A DNA stretch of 64,000 nt, taken from assembly GCA_039939375.1 (NCBI GenBank), contig JBDVJO010000002.1:310001-374000 (forward strand). Reading direction: 5' to 3'. This document shows, piece after piece, positions 53,215 to 60,981 of the stretch (positions are counted from its first letter, which is position 1; each line of letters begins with the position of its first letter). The DNA comes from Paracrocinitomix sp039939375 (GTDB lineage Bacteria > Bacteroidota > Bacteroidia > Flavobacteriales_D > Crocinitomicaceae). Below the pieces are notes generated by a model. It did not search any database. It saw only the letters and a list, made by a program, of their open reading frames with translations, and had not been told where the DNA came from. Made by a program: the position numbers and the translations under genes.

Positions 53215-53616
53215 CTAAATGGCCTTTATTCTGTTGTTTCTGGCGTTATGTTCAATCTCTGCTAACCCTAATTCCTCCATTAAAGGTGGCAAATACATGC
53301 CAACTCTACCTCTAAAATTCTTTTTTAAACCATACCAACCTCCAATAGGGTTTGATTCAGATCTACCCCAATGCTCTAAAGTGCCTTCTTTTGTTTCCAC
53401 CTTTTCATCTTTGCTACCCATGGGCATCCAATCACCATGCTCTTTGAGCATTTGATGCATATCAGATATGATTCTTGCATCATAATGAAGTATGGTTTTA
53501 CCAACTACACAAACTATTATTTCTACCCCATCTTTTTCATCCATATACATTTCGTAAGATGAAGTTCCTGGAGGAGTTTTTAATTGCCAAGGATTATCTT
53601 TCGTGCGCTTTTCCAT
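53215..53616 (-). CDS. Conserved protein of unknown function (DNPWxLKTPPGTS family)
   Basis: 133 residues from the ATG at 53616; a longer frame would overlap the upstream gene. The sequence is highly patterned: DNPWQLKTPPGTSSYEMY near the start, HYDARIISDMHQMLKEHGDWMPMGS, WGRS..NPIGGWYGLKK.FRGRVGMY and EHNARNNR at the end. I know this as a widespread conserved family of unknown function (possibly DUF6855; not certain). It starts 1 nt after the DUF1801 gene, so the pair is coupled. Confidence 0.72.
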   Translation of the reverse strand: MEKRTKDNPWQLKTPPGTSSYEMYMDEKDGVEIIVCVVGKTILHYDARIISDMHQMLKEHGDWMPMGSKDEKVETKEGTLEHWGRSESNPIGGWYGLKKNFRGRVGMYLPPLMEELGLAEIEHNARNNRIKAI

Positions 53617-53617
53617 A

Positions 53618-54073
53618 TTATTTTTTAATTTTTTCTGCATAAAGACTAATCCAGTCATCCGCTGACATCTTAGAAACTAATTCACCTAAAAGTTCATAAG
53701 GAATATCATCTACTTTTTTGAAGCGGATACAACTTTTACCCATATCTAATTTTTTAGAGCAATGCTTTGGGTATTCATCAACGAACCATTTCATTAATTC
53801 TTCATTTGCGTAAATTCCCATGTGGTAAAAAGCGACAAAGTTTTTTTGTGAAGCTATACTCATGAATGGAAGAGGTTCTGCAGGTTTACAGTGATACCCA
53901 TCTGGGTATATTGAATGAGGAACAACCCATCCAGGCATTCCGTAACTCATGGCTTCAGAAAATTTTGAATCAATGTTATCTCTAACCGTATCCACCAGTT
54001 TTTGCATGGCTTCTATTCGGTCTTCAGGGCATTTAGAAATATAGTCGTCTAGGTTTTTTGCTTCAATCTTCAT
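53618..54073 (-). CDS. DUF1801 (YdhG-like) protein
   Basis: 151 residues, cytosolic. DUF1801 pattern: LDDYISKCPEDRIEAMQKLVDTVR, then FSEAMSYGMPGWV, PFMSIASQKNFVAFYHMGIY, and KSCIRFKKVDDIPYELLGELV. The family has a small iron-chaperone-like (frataxin-related) alpha/beta fold; function unproven. First gene of the four-gene operon 54073-51236. A one-mismatch -7 (TATATTTA) lies about 20 nt upstream. Confidence 0.83.
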   Translation of the reverse strand: MKIEAKNLDDYISKCPEDRIEAMQKLVDTVRDNIDSKFSEAMSYGMPGWVVPHSIYPDGYHCKPAEPLPFMSIASQKNFVAFYHMGIYANEELMKWFVDEYPKHCSKKLDMGKSCIRFKKVDDIPYELLGELVSKMSADDWISLYAEKIKK

Positions 54074-54105
54074 TTAATTACTTTTCTATAAATATAAAAA
54101 AGAAA

Positions 54106-54576
54106 TTAATCTTCAGTGTCAGCGCTGTCCAGTATGTCCCAGGTGTGGTCTCCTAATAGTTTCACAGAAGCTACCCAAATGTGCTTGTCTTTATGCACAT
54201 TTCCCCATTGATCGGGAGCAATAATAGAAAGCACCTGCTCACCATTATCTTTATCGTATAAGTGGTAAACGTGATTTATAATTGGCTCAAACCTGTATTT
54301 TGCCTGATAAATTTGTTCAGAAATTTCTTTTCTGGTATTGATTTTTTTAGCTTGATCTGCCAGCAGTTTCATTTGCTCGTAAATCTGTCCTAGTTGTTGG
54401 TCGGTCTGATGCTCCATTGCTGTTAAGGCACGACCTTTTTGTTTGCCGATATCTTCAACTTTAATGGCAGCCGAGCCAACATGATGACCATATTCTAAAG
54501 AATGAGGGTTTTCTGCAACCTTATCTGGATTGATTGGATTTACGAAATCTTCTTTCTTGTTTTCTGATTCACTCAT
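54106..54576 (-). CDS. DUF2452 protein
   Basis: 156 residues. Matches DUF2452 of Bacteroidota by the NPDKVAENPHSLEYGHHVGSAAI segment, KGRALTAMEHQTDQQLGQIYEQM, YQAKYRFEPIINHVYHLY and the final MxxDxW-like IAPDQWG ... WVASVKLLGDHTWDI. No signal peptide. Function unknown. The -7 box TATATTTG ends 5 nt before the ATG, so the transcript is probably leaderless. Confidence 0.85.
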   Translation of the reverse strand: MSESENKKEDFVNPINPDKVAENPHSLEYGHHVGSAAIKVEDIGKQKGRALTAMEHQTDQQLGQIYEQMKLLADQAKKINTRKEISEQIYQAKYRFEPIINHVYHLYDKDNGEQVLSIIAPDQWGNVHKDKHIWVASVKLLGDHTWDILDSADTED

Positions 54577-54581
54577 ACTAA

Positions 54582-54589
54582 CAAATATA
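54582..54589 (-). promoter_or_regulatory. Promoter -7 element TATATTTG, DUF2452 gene
   Basis: On the minus strand: TATATTTG-TTAGT-ATG. Exact TAnnTTTG match only 5 nt from the start codon, a third leaderless candidate in the window. Confidence 0.6.
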
Positions 54590-54705
54590 ACAAAGAGCGG
54601 TCAGAATAGTTTGGGGTAAATTCAATTTTTATTTTGATAATACTGATTGAGAGATGCTTAAAAATAATTTCTATATTCAAACACTAATTTAAAACTACAA
54701 GAACT

Positions 54706-55530
54706 ATGGGCTTATTAATAGGCGGAGCGGTAATTGCGATTGTCGGTCTAATTTTATGGATGGTAATGGGAAAAAAGGCAGGACAGTCTGCGCATCTAGA
54801 TTTAACTGAAACTTCAACAGTTGCAGAAGTACAAGAAAACTATCAAAGTATAACAGATTCTGTAGGAACAGGAAGCTTTACGCATTTTTGTGAGCTCAAA
54901 GGAGCAGCACATTCAGATGCACCATTAACGGCAGAACTGTCTTCTGAGCAAGTGGTGTATTACAAATCAGAAGTCATTCATAAGTATGAACGTTTAGAAA
55001 ATAAAGAAGATTCTAACGGGAATATGCAAAAGAAGTGGGTGAAGCGAGAAGATACTGTTTCTGAAAATGAGCAATGGGCACCAGGTTTTGGTGTTAAAGA
55101 TGATACAGGGTTTGTTGCCATCAATCCTAAGAAATCAAAGATGGATACCATTCAGTTGCATTCAAAATTCGAAAAAGGAGAACCACAACAATCTGGCTTA
55201 AATATTAAATTGGGTGGTGTTTCTATCGGTTTAGGTGGAGGAGGAAACTCTAATCACAGAACAATAGGATACGAATACAAAGAAATTGGAATAAAACTAG
55301 GGCAGAAGCTATATGTTTTAGGAGATGCAAATGATAGAGATGGATCATTGGTGGTGTCTAGACCAACGGATAAGAAATATCCATTTATAGTTTCAACAAA
55401 ATCTGAAGATGAGTTACAAGCGGGGTTAGGGTCAGCAATTAAAGGATACAAAATAGGAGCATTTGTATGTTTCGGTTTAGGTGGCGCACTTGCTGTTGCT
55501 GGATTGTTGAAAATTATGGGTGTATTTTAA
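54706..55530 (+). CDS. GIDE-domain membrane protein (MUL1-like, no RING)
   Basis: 274 residues. A helix at about 3-22, a soluble domain, and a second helix at about 248-268. The soluble part starts CELKGAAHSDAPLTAELSSEQVVYYKSEVIHKYER, the signature of the GIDE/BAM domain known from the mitochondrial E3 ligase MUL1, followed by a W-rich strand pair (QKKWVKREDTVSENEQW), FGVKDDTGFVAINP and a final EIGIKLGQKLYVLGDA. The RING finger of the eukaryotic protein is absent, so ligase activity is not expected. The glycine-rich loop (VSIGLGGGGNSNH) is like that of related bacterial proteins. Role unknown. Confidence 0.8.
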   Translation: MGLLIGGAVIAIVGLILWMVMGKKAGQSAHLDLTETSTVAEVQENYQSITDSVGTGSFTHFCELKGAAHSDAPLTAELSSEQVVYYKSEVIHKYERLENKEDSNGNMQKKWVKREDTVSENEQWAPGFGVKDDTGFVAINPKKSKMDTIQLHSKFEKGEPQQSGLNIKLGGVSIGLGGGGNSNHRTIGYEYKEIGIKLGQKLYVLGDANDRDGSLVVSRPTDKKYPFIVSTKSEDELQAGLGSAIKGYKIGAFVCFGLGGALAVAGLLKIMGVF

Positions 55531-55551
55531 TACTTGCCTTTTCAAAAAAGG

Positions 55552-55559
55552 TAAATTTG
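55552..55559 (+). promoter_or_regulatory. Promoter -7 element TAAATTTG, fabI
   Basis: TAAATTTG fits TAnnTTTG and lies 24 nt before the ATG at 55584. A TTG 15 nt upstream (55534-55536) is a possible -33 box, rather close. Confidence 0.6.
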
Positions 55560-55583
55560 TCCACTTAAAACAAAATTGAAACT

Positions 55584-56396
55584 ATGTCAAACGGACTATT
55601 AAAAGGAAAAAAAGGAATTATTTTTGGTGCTTTAAATGACCAATCTATTGCTTGGAAAGTAGCTGAGAGAGCACATGAAGAGGGAGCTGAATTTGTTTTA
55701 ACAAATGCTCCAATAGCAATGAGAATGGGAGAGATTAATGCATTAGCAGAAAAAACTAATTCTCAAATTATTCCTGCAGATGCAACAAGCGTAGAAGACA
55801 TCCAAAACTTGATTGAAAAGTCTATGGAGATTTTAGGCGGAAAGGTAGATTTCATTTTACACTCTATCGGAATGTCTGTTAACGTAAGAAAAGGCAAGCA
55901 TTATACAGATGAAAATTACGATTGGACTATGAAAGGTTTAGATGTTTCCGCATTATCTTTTCATAAAGTACTTCAAACAGCTTATAAATTAGACGCTATT
56001 AATGATTGGGGGTCTGTTTTAGCATTGTCATACATTGCTGCTCAGCGCGTATTCCCAGATTATAATGACATGGCCGATAATAAATCATATTTAGAGTCTA
56101 TCGCTAGAAGTTTTGGATACCATTATGGTATTAAAAACAATGTAAGAGTAAATACAATTTCTCAATCACCTACTATGACCACAGCGGGTAGCGGAGTGAA
56201 AGGATTTAATGAATTCATTTCTTACTCTGAGAAAATGTCTCCTCTTGGAAACGCCTCGGCATTAGATTGTGCAAATTATTGTATTTCAATGTTCTCTGAT
56301 TTAACGAAATATGTGACCATGCAGAACTTATTTCATGATGGAGGATTTTCGAATACTGGTGTGACACAAGAAGTAATCGAAAAATTTGCCGATTAA
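55584..56396 (+). CDS. fabI: Enoyl-[acyl-carrier-protein] reductase, FabI
   Basis: 270 residues. The NADH-site GALNDQSIAWKVAE variant at the start, HSIGMS (about 93-98), and the active-site Y160-x6-K167 (YNDMADNK) mark FabI, with VRVNTISQSPTMTTAGSG the mobile substrate loop. It performs the last reduction of each fatty-acid elongation cycle. Single gene between a -7 box and a strong terminator. FabI is the target of triclosan-type inhibitors; resistance cannot be inferred here. Confidence 0.95.
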   Translation: MSNGLLKGKKGIIFGALNDQSIAWKVAERAHEEGAEFVLTNAPIAMRMGEINALAEKTNSQIIPADATSVEDIQNLIEKSMEILGGKVDFILHSIGMSVNVRKGKHYTDENYDWTMKGLDVSALSFHKVLQTAYKLDAINDWGSVLALSYIAAQRVFPDYNDMADNKSYLESIARSFGYHYGIKNNVRVNTISQSPTMTTAGSGVKGFNEFISYSEKMSPLGNASALDCANYCISMFSDLTKYVTMQNLFHDGGFSNTGVTQEVIEKFAD

Positions 56397-56417
56397 TTGA
56401 ATAATATCTAACTTGAG

Positions 56418-56451
56418 ACCCTCTTCACAACTATTGAGAAGAGGGTTTTTT
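56418..56451 (+). terminator. Intrinsic terminator after fabI
   Basis: ACCCTCTTC (56418-56426) pairs perfectly with GAAGAGGGT (56438-56446), with an 11-nt loop and a T-run (56446-56451). Strong rho-independent terminator, 22 nt after the fabI stop and 14 nt before the next gene. Confidence 0.88.
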
Positions 56452-56464
56452 ATTTATAGATCCT

Positions 56465-57949
56465 ATGAAAAAAATTTTTACTCTTCTCGGCTTAGTCGCT
56501 GCATTTAGTTCACAAGCCCAAAACGAATTTATTGCATACCCTGCTACAGGTAAAGGGGTAAGTTCAACCTTTGTCACAGATTATCATTGTTTAGGAATTA
56601 ATCCAGCCAATTTAGGGTGGAAAGCATACGACAAAAAAAGTGTGACAATGGGCTCCTCTGAGTTCGGAATGTCAATTTACTCAGAGTCGCTAGCAAAACA
56701 GGACCTTAGAGATAATATCTGGGGCGTTATTCAAAGTGGGTCGTTAGATTCGCTTAGTTATGAAGATAAAGTAATGGCAGCTGAGGGTTTTGCTTCAGAT
56801 TTTGCTTTTAACTGGGATTACAACATGTTTGGCGCATCCTACCAAAATGAGAAATTTGGTGGAGTTGCCATCTCAATTCGATCTAGAGCAACTTGGGCTT
56901 CAAGTTTTGATACCCAATTTTCAGATATGCTTTTTCAAGGTAAATTCTCTAACTATTTTGACACCTTACAGTATTTCAACGGAACGGATACCGTGAATAT
57001 TGCAAATTATCCCAATATGCGTCCTGATTCTGCTGCTAACGTAGTTAGTGGAACAGCATCAATGCCAAACACAATTTCTGAAATAGTAGGGGATAGCTAT
57101 ATGCGATTAAGCCTGAATCGTGAATTCCATTTAGGATACGGAAGAAAGCTTTTTGGACAGGATAGTACGTTTGCTGTTTACGCAGGAGTTGGGTTCAAAT
57201 ATATTCAAGGAATTGCTATGATGAACTTGACAAGTAACAGTTCAGGTTATTCTTTAATTTCTGCTTTTTCACCAGGATTTGATATCGATTACGGAGCCGT
57301 TGCATCTGGAAATCCATCAGCCATGGCAGGGCAAGCACAAAATTTCTTTAGAAGTCCGGTTGGTCAAGGGTATGGTTTAGATTTTGGTGTGAACGTGACC
57401 CTATTTAAGCATTTACATTTAGCAGCTTCTGTTACGAATATTGGGTCTATGACGTATACAGGTAATGTTTATGAAGGCGAAGACACTTTATTAGTTAAAT
57501 ACAGTGCACAAGGTTTACAAGACATGAATATCGCCAATTCAGTTCCAGAATTATTAGAAGAAAGTGGATTGTTTAAATTGAGAGGCGTTGAGGAAACAAC
57601 AATAAAATTACCCGGAACTATGCGTTTAGGAGCTAGTTTAGAATTAGGGAAAATTGCCCAAGTGGGATTAGATTTAGTAGCTCCTTTCAATAGAGAGTTA
57701 CCAGGGTCTGTAAATGGATTGGCTTGGGGACTTGGTGGAGAAGTTCGTTTAGCAGGAGGTAAAGTTCAGTTAATGGCCGGTGTAACTGGTGGAGGTGGAT
57801 ATGATATTCAAATGCCTTTAGGAATTAACTTCGTTCTAGGTGGAGGAGCTTATGAAGTTGGAATTGCATCCAGAGATGCGGTAACATTCTTCACGCAAAA
57901 CTCACCAACGGTTTCTGCAGCCTTCGGGTTTGCAAGAGTGCGATTCTAG
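56465..57949 (+). CDS. DUF5723-type outer-membrane beta-barrel protein
   Basis: 494 residues. The signal peptide ends at SSQAQ (about residue 18). Then comes FIAYPATGKGVSSTFVTDYHCLGINPANLGW, the 'NPANLG' start typical of Bacteroidota outer-membrane families such as DUF5723 and PorV-like barrels. Alternating strands rich in Gly and aromatic residues run to the C-terminal Phe (FGFARVRF), as in outer-membrane proteins inserted by BAM. It follows the fabI terminator by only 14 nt; no TAnnTTTG box is visible, so its promoter is unclear. Confidence 0.78.
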   Translation: MKKIFTLLGLVAAFSSQAQNEFIAYPATGKGVSSTFVTDYHCLGINPANLGWKAYDKKSVTMGSSEFGMSIYSESLAKQDLRDNIWGVIQSGSLDSLSYEDKVMAAEGFASDFAFNWDYNMFGASYQNEKFGGVAISIRSRATWASSFDTQFSDMLFQGKFSNYFDTLQYFNGTDTVNIANYPNMRPDSAANVVSGTASMPNTISEIVGDSYMRLSLNREFHLGYGRKLFGQDSTFAVYAGVGFKYIQGIAMMNLTSNSSGYSLISAFSPGFDIDYGAVASGNPSAMAGQAQNFFRSPVGQGYGLDFGVNVTLFKHLHLAASVTNIGSMTYTGNVYEGEDTLLVKYSAQGLQDMNIANSVPELLEESGLFKLRGVEETTIKLPGTMRLGASLELGKIAQVGLDLVAPFNRELPGSVNGLAWGLGGEVRLAGGKVQLMAGVTGGGGYDIQMPLGINFVLGGGAYEVGIASRDAVTFFTQNSPTVSAAFGFARVRF

Positions 57950-57971
57950 AGAGTAAAATAACTTAAAAAGG

Positions 57972-58003
57972 AAGCCATCAATTCTGAATTGATGGCTTTT
58001 TTA
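57972..58003 (+). terminator. Intrinsic terminator after the DUF5723 gene
   Basis: AAGCCATCAATTC (57972-57984) pairs with GAATTGATGGCTT (57986-57998), followed by a T-run to about 58002. The convergent Nudix gene may use it from the other side, where the T-run is broken. Confidence 0.85.
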
Positions 58004-58052
58004 GTTTAGTTTTTCATTGAAATCGATATTCTCCCCCTAATACTATAAGGTT

Positions 58053-58685
58053 TTACAGCTTTTTAAGAAGATGCCTAATTTCATTAAGAATTAATGCGGT
58101 TGCTCCCCAAACGATTTTTCCATTTATCTCAAAAACAGGCACATTTTTTAAATATTGATTTCCGCCTAAATGAATTTTTCGTTCGCTCAATATTTGCTCA
58201 TCTTGAAGTAGGTTTATGTCAAAAGTAATCACTTCTTTTACCTCCCGTTCTGACAAAATAAACGCGGGATATTCTTCGTAATAGCCAATAAAAGGATGAA
58301 CCAAAAAGCTGCTTACTGGAATAAAAACGTCTGTCAGCTTTCCAAGAATATGGATTTTTTCTTTCTCTAAGCCAATTTCTTCCATTGTCTCCCTTTTTGC
58401 AGTGTCTTGAAAATCAGTATCATAGTCTTCTTTTTTCCCACCCGGAAAAGAAATTTGACCAGAATGTTTGCCCTCGTATTCTTGGCGTTGGGTCAAGATC
58501 AAATTTGTTGTTTCATGTTCTCTGTAAAGCAGTGCCAGTACGGCAGAGCTGCGATAAACCTCATTTTCTAAATTGATTTCAGAAATGGATTTTCTAATCG
58601 GATACATTTCTTTATGAGCGAAATCCCCGGGTAAATCGTTTAAGGCGTATTGAATTTTTTCGTAAATTGTAGTACACTGCTCCAT
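58053..58685 (-). CDS. CoA pyrophosphatase-type Nudix hydrolase
   Basis: 210 residues. The Nudix box lies in QISFPGGKKEDYDTDFQDTAKRETMEEIGL (quoted by its parts: SFPGGKKE and RETMEEIGL). The SGQISFPGG wording before it is the UPF0035/NudL-type signature of enzymes that split CoA into 4'-phosphopantetheine and 3',5'-ADP. ALLYREHETTNLILTQR also fits. Expressed from the -7 box at 58714-58721; its short leader contains a hairpin (AACATC/GATGTT). Confidence 0.87.
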   Translation of the reverse strand: MEQCTTIYEKIQYALNDLPGDFAHKEMYPIRKSISEINLENEVYRSSAVLALLYREHETTNLILTQRQEYEGKHSGQISFPGGKKEDYDTDFQDTAKRETMEEIGLEKEKIHILGKLTDVFIPVSSFLVHPFIGYYEEYPAFILSEREVKEVITFDINLLQDEQILSERKIHLGGNQYLKNVPVFEINGKIVWGATALILNEIRHLLKKL

Positions 58686-58713
58686 GAAAAAACATCTTTT
58701 GTGATGTTATTTT

Positions 58714-58721
58714 CAAATGTA
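58714..58721 (-). promoter_or_regulatory. Promoter -7 element TACATTTG, Nudix gene
   Basis: On the minus strand TACATTTG fits TAnnTTTG. It shares its last base with the ATG of the divergent 58721 gene. The predicted leader of about 22 nt is almost entirely a 6-bp hairpin followed by six T just before the ATG. Confidence 0.5.
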
Positions 58722-59098
58722 TGAAAATGATTGAAACTAAGTCTGCTTATATTTCTAAGCTGGATGAAGACACTATTAAGTTGGTCTTTAAAACCGGTGC
58801 GTTCTTGGATAAAGAAGAATATGCTTCTTTATATGGGCATTACTGTTCACTATTGGGTAGAAAAACAGAGATGAAATTTTTAGTCATTGTTCAAGAAGGA
58901 TTCAAGATGGAACAACGATATTTACAGTTTTTTAAAAAAGAATACAGAACAGACTTTAAAAAAGCCGAAGCTTATGTAATTTTGAACCCATCTTCGCGAA
59001 TGTTTTTTAAAGTCGGTATACAATTGATTCCGCATAACTACGAAGCGAAGTTATTTGAAAATGAAGCAGACGCCCTAAGGTGGTTGAAGAAAATATAG
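58721..59098 (+). CDS. Small STAS/SpoIIAA-like protein, unknown
   Basis: 125 residues, soluble; a second ATG 6 nt later is equally possible. The layout (beta strand SAYISKLDEDTIKLVFKTGAFLD, helix, strand MKFLVIVQEG, helix, strand AYVILNPSSRMFFKVGI, and the end NEADALRWLKKI) resembles small STAS-like/DUF7793 proteins, whose last helix reads EAxxWL. First of four close genes (58721-60257) with gaps or overlaps under 10 nt. Function unknown. Confidence 0.6.
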   Translation: MKMIETKSAYISKLDEDTIKLVFKTGAFLDKEEYASLYGHYCSLLGRKTEMKFLVIVQEGFKMEQRYLQFFKKEYRTDFKKAEAYVILNPSSRMFFKVGIQLIPHNYEAKLFENEADALRWLKKI

Positions 59099-59100
59099 AA

Positions 59101-59610
59101 ATGATCGCATCCCTATCCGAAGAACAATTATTTGATATCAAACAAAAGTTCCTTCGAACGATTCCACATCCTAAATTGATTTTAAAACAAATCTTGAGAA
59201 TTGATAAATCATTTGAGTTTAAACATGGTGATTATAGCCATTCTAAAACATTGTCGGATGAGCTAAATGAATATGAATCTGACCTGCTTAGGCTGAAATT
59301 AGACATCTCTAACGCGAAAGAGGCGAGTGCCTTAAGTAATTCTCTTAAAAATTTACTTCAGCTTCAGTATCAGTTAATTTATAAATTATCTTCTTATGCC
59401 CCGATTAGTGAGTTAGATCAAGAAACGGATATTAAAATGTCTGACCCGTTTGAAACCTATGAATTGTTCAAGTTTCTTAAGGCAAATGATATTACCGAAT
59501 CTGAAATAAAGAATTATCTTTGCAAAGAACTTAAAAGTGAGATAGAAGGTCCCTTTTCAATATTGGTTACTTCTGTTTTACGCGCAAAGAAAATAACAGC
59601 AAATGAGTGA
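59101..59610 (+). CDS. Unknown helical protein in the 58.7-60.3 kb operon
   Basis: 169 residues from the ATG at 59101, 2 nt after the previous stop; a GTG 21 nt upstream is in frame but overlaps the previous gene. Predicted mostly helical (SEEQLFDIKQKFLRTIPH, LSDELNEYESDLLRLKLDI, ISNAKEASALSNSLKNLLQLQYQ) with no membrane segment. No family recognised. The next gene starts 8 nt before its stop. Confidence 0.6.
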   Translation: MIASLSEEQLFDIKQKFLRTIPHPKLILKQILRIDKSFEFKHGDYSHSKTLSDELNEYESDLLRLKLDISNAKEASALSNSLKNLLQLQYQLIYKLSSYAPISELDQETDIKMSDPFETYELFKFLKANDITESEIKNYLCKELKSEIEGPFSILVTSVLRAKKITANE

Positions 59611-59869
59611 TAAGTACGAAAAATTAAGAGAGCTTTTAGCTGAACAAAAGTTTCCGTTACTGTATCCATTCAAATTTATCATCAAAGAAGACAATGCCAA
59701 ACTCATTCAGATTAAGCAGGTCTTTGATGAAACAGCAGAATATCAAGTAAGAAAATCTAAAAACGGAAACTATTCGTCAATCACAATTCGTCAAATGATG
59801 TTATCATCAGATGAAATCATTGCTAAGTATGAGCAAATGACAGGTATTGAAGGAGTAATATCACTATAA
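59603..59869 (+). CDS. Small conserved-type DUF493-like protein
   Basis: 88 residues. LREL....FPLLYPFKFIIKEDNAKLIQIKQVFD ... YQVRKSKNGNYSSITIRQMMLSSDEIIAKYEQM is the layout of the DUF493/YbeD family: a beta-alpha-beta ferredoxin-like fold with F-x-P-F-K-F-I near the start, followed by strand SKNGNYSSITI. YbeD-type proteins are proposed small regulators with an ACT-like fold. This match is good by eye. ATG overlaps the previous gene by 8 nt; the next follows after 1 nt. Confidence 0.7.
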   Translation: MSDKYEKLRELLAEQKFPLLYPFKFIIKEDNAKLIQIKQVFDETAEYQVRKSKNGNYSSITIRQMMLSSDEIIAKYEQMTGIEGVISL

Positions 59870-59870
59870 A

Positions 59871-60257
59871 ATGGGAAAACTAACAACTGTAGATATCATT
59901 CTAGCCATTGTATTTATTGGAACTGCAATAGCAGTATTGGTAATTTCCTATATGCTTTTTATCAGAAGATTTAGAAGAGCCAAAATGGTTACTTTAAATG
60001 ATATGAAGTTGATTACTTCTCAAAAAAATTACTTTCAGACAAAAACTAAATTTTTGGTAGAAAACCCAGAATGCTGTGAATTTAAAATTGAATTGAAAGA
60101 TATGAATGATAACTGCATTGCTGTTTTAGCGGATGAATTAAGCAGTGAGGTAGAATATCCTTTTGATTTTGATCCCGCTCAGTATGAAAAGGGAAAATAT
60201 TATTTATATTTAACATCAGAGAACGTTAAAATTCAGAGAATTATAACAATCGCCTGA
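59871..60257 (+). CDS. Single-helix membrane protein with a beta-rich domain, unknown
   Basis: 128 residues. One membrane helix (about 7-29, IILAIVFIGTAIAVLVISYMLF), then a basic segment and a beta-rich domain (KFLVENPECCEFKIELKDMNDN ... EYPFDFDPAQYEKGKYYLYLTSENVKIQRIITI). The rhythm of the last 65 residues is like a T9SS sorting domain (G-K-Y-Y-L-Y-L strand, terminal hydrophobic strand), but there is no FPNP motif and no cleavable signal. Last of the four-gene block. Function unknown. Confidence 0.6.
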   Translation: MGKLTTVDIILAIVFIGTAIAVLVISYMLFIRRFRRAKMVTLNDMKLITSQKNYFQTKTKFLVENPECCEFKIELKDMNDNCIAVLADELSSEVEYPFDFDPAQYEKGKYYLYLTSENVKIQRIITIA

Positions 60258-60276
60258 ACCGTTCGTTCTAAGTACC

Positions 60277-60936
60277 GTGAAACCATTTATTAAACATACC
60301 TTATTTGTACTTTTTATGGTAATCGGTTGTCATGCCAATTCCCAAAATAAAGTATTTGAACCTACAGGTAGTTTTGCAGTAGATGTCGGCATTCCCGCTC
60401 AAGGTAAAAATGAAGGCTTTGGTAGAGTTATGAATGGCTTGTTTAATGGTGGGTTAACTTATCAATATAATATCGTAAAAGGTTTCACCATTGGGTTTGG
60501 TGCAAAATATTCCTTCTTTTTACTCAACTCTTTTGCGTTTAATAATACCTTGACAGGAGGATATCACATTCCTTCAGCTTTTGGAAAATTGGGTTATGAA
60601 AAATTTATAACAGAACGATTTTCTATTTCTCCGGGATTAAGAATGGGGTATTCAATGATTGTTTCTGCCAACGATTCATGTAACGTGAATTTAGGCGGAC
60701 CCTATACGGATGATGCCTTTTTTATTGAACCACAAGTTGAGTTACTGTTGTTGACAGATAAAAACTCTTCTGATGGATTTAGCTTTGTGTTAGGGTATAA
60801 CATGGTTATGAATGAGTTTAAACCTGAGCAGCTTGCGCTAGAGAATGTGCCCAACTTATTAGACGAAAGCTTCGTTGGTATTACTAGATTCTTGAGTATC
60901 GGATTCGGATATCGCTACTATATGGGGCGAAATTAG
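60277..60936 (+). CDS. Outer-membrane beta-barrel protein, unknown
   Basis: 219 residues from a GTG start. The signal peptide ends near residue 23 (HANSQ). It has alternating beta strands with aromatic girdle residues (YNIVKGFTIGFGAKYSFF, ERFSISPGLRMGYSM, GFSFVLGYNMVM) and a C-terminal SIGFGYRYYMG strand. This is typical of a small 8-stranded OmpA/OmpW-like barrel of Bacteroidota. Position 19 nt after the previous gene suggests read-through. Confidence 0.7.
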   Translation: MKPFIKHTLFVLFMVIGCHANSQNKVFEPTGSFAVDVGIPAQGKNEGFGRVMNGLFNGGLTYQYNIVKGFTIGFGAKYSFFLLNSFAFNNTLTGGYHIPSAFGKLGYEKFITERFSISPGLRMGYSMIVSANDSCNVNLGGPYTDDAFFIEPQVELLLLTDKNSSDGFSFVLGYNMVMNEFKPEQLALENVPNLLDESFVGITRFLSIGFGYRYYMGRN

Positions 60937-60981
60937 ATGACTCAGGCAACAAAATGGTTGAACTTTACGTAATTACAGAAG

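Noticed and set aside
55530..55551. CCTTTT-CA-AAAAAGG hairpin after the GIDE gene as a terminator
   Set aside because: The loop is too small and no T-run follows; it overlaps the fabI promoter region.
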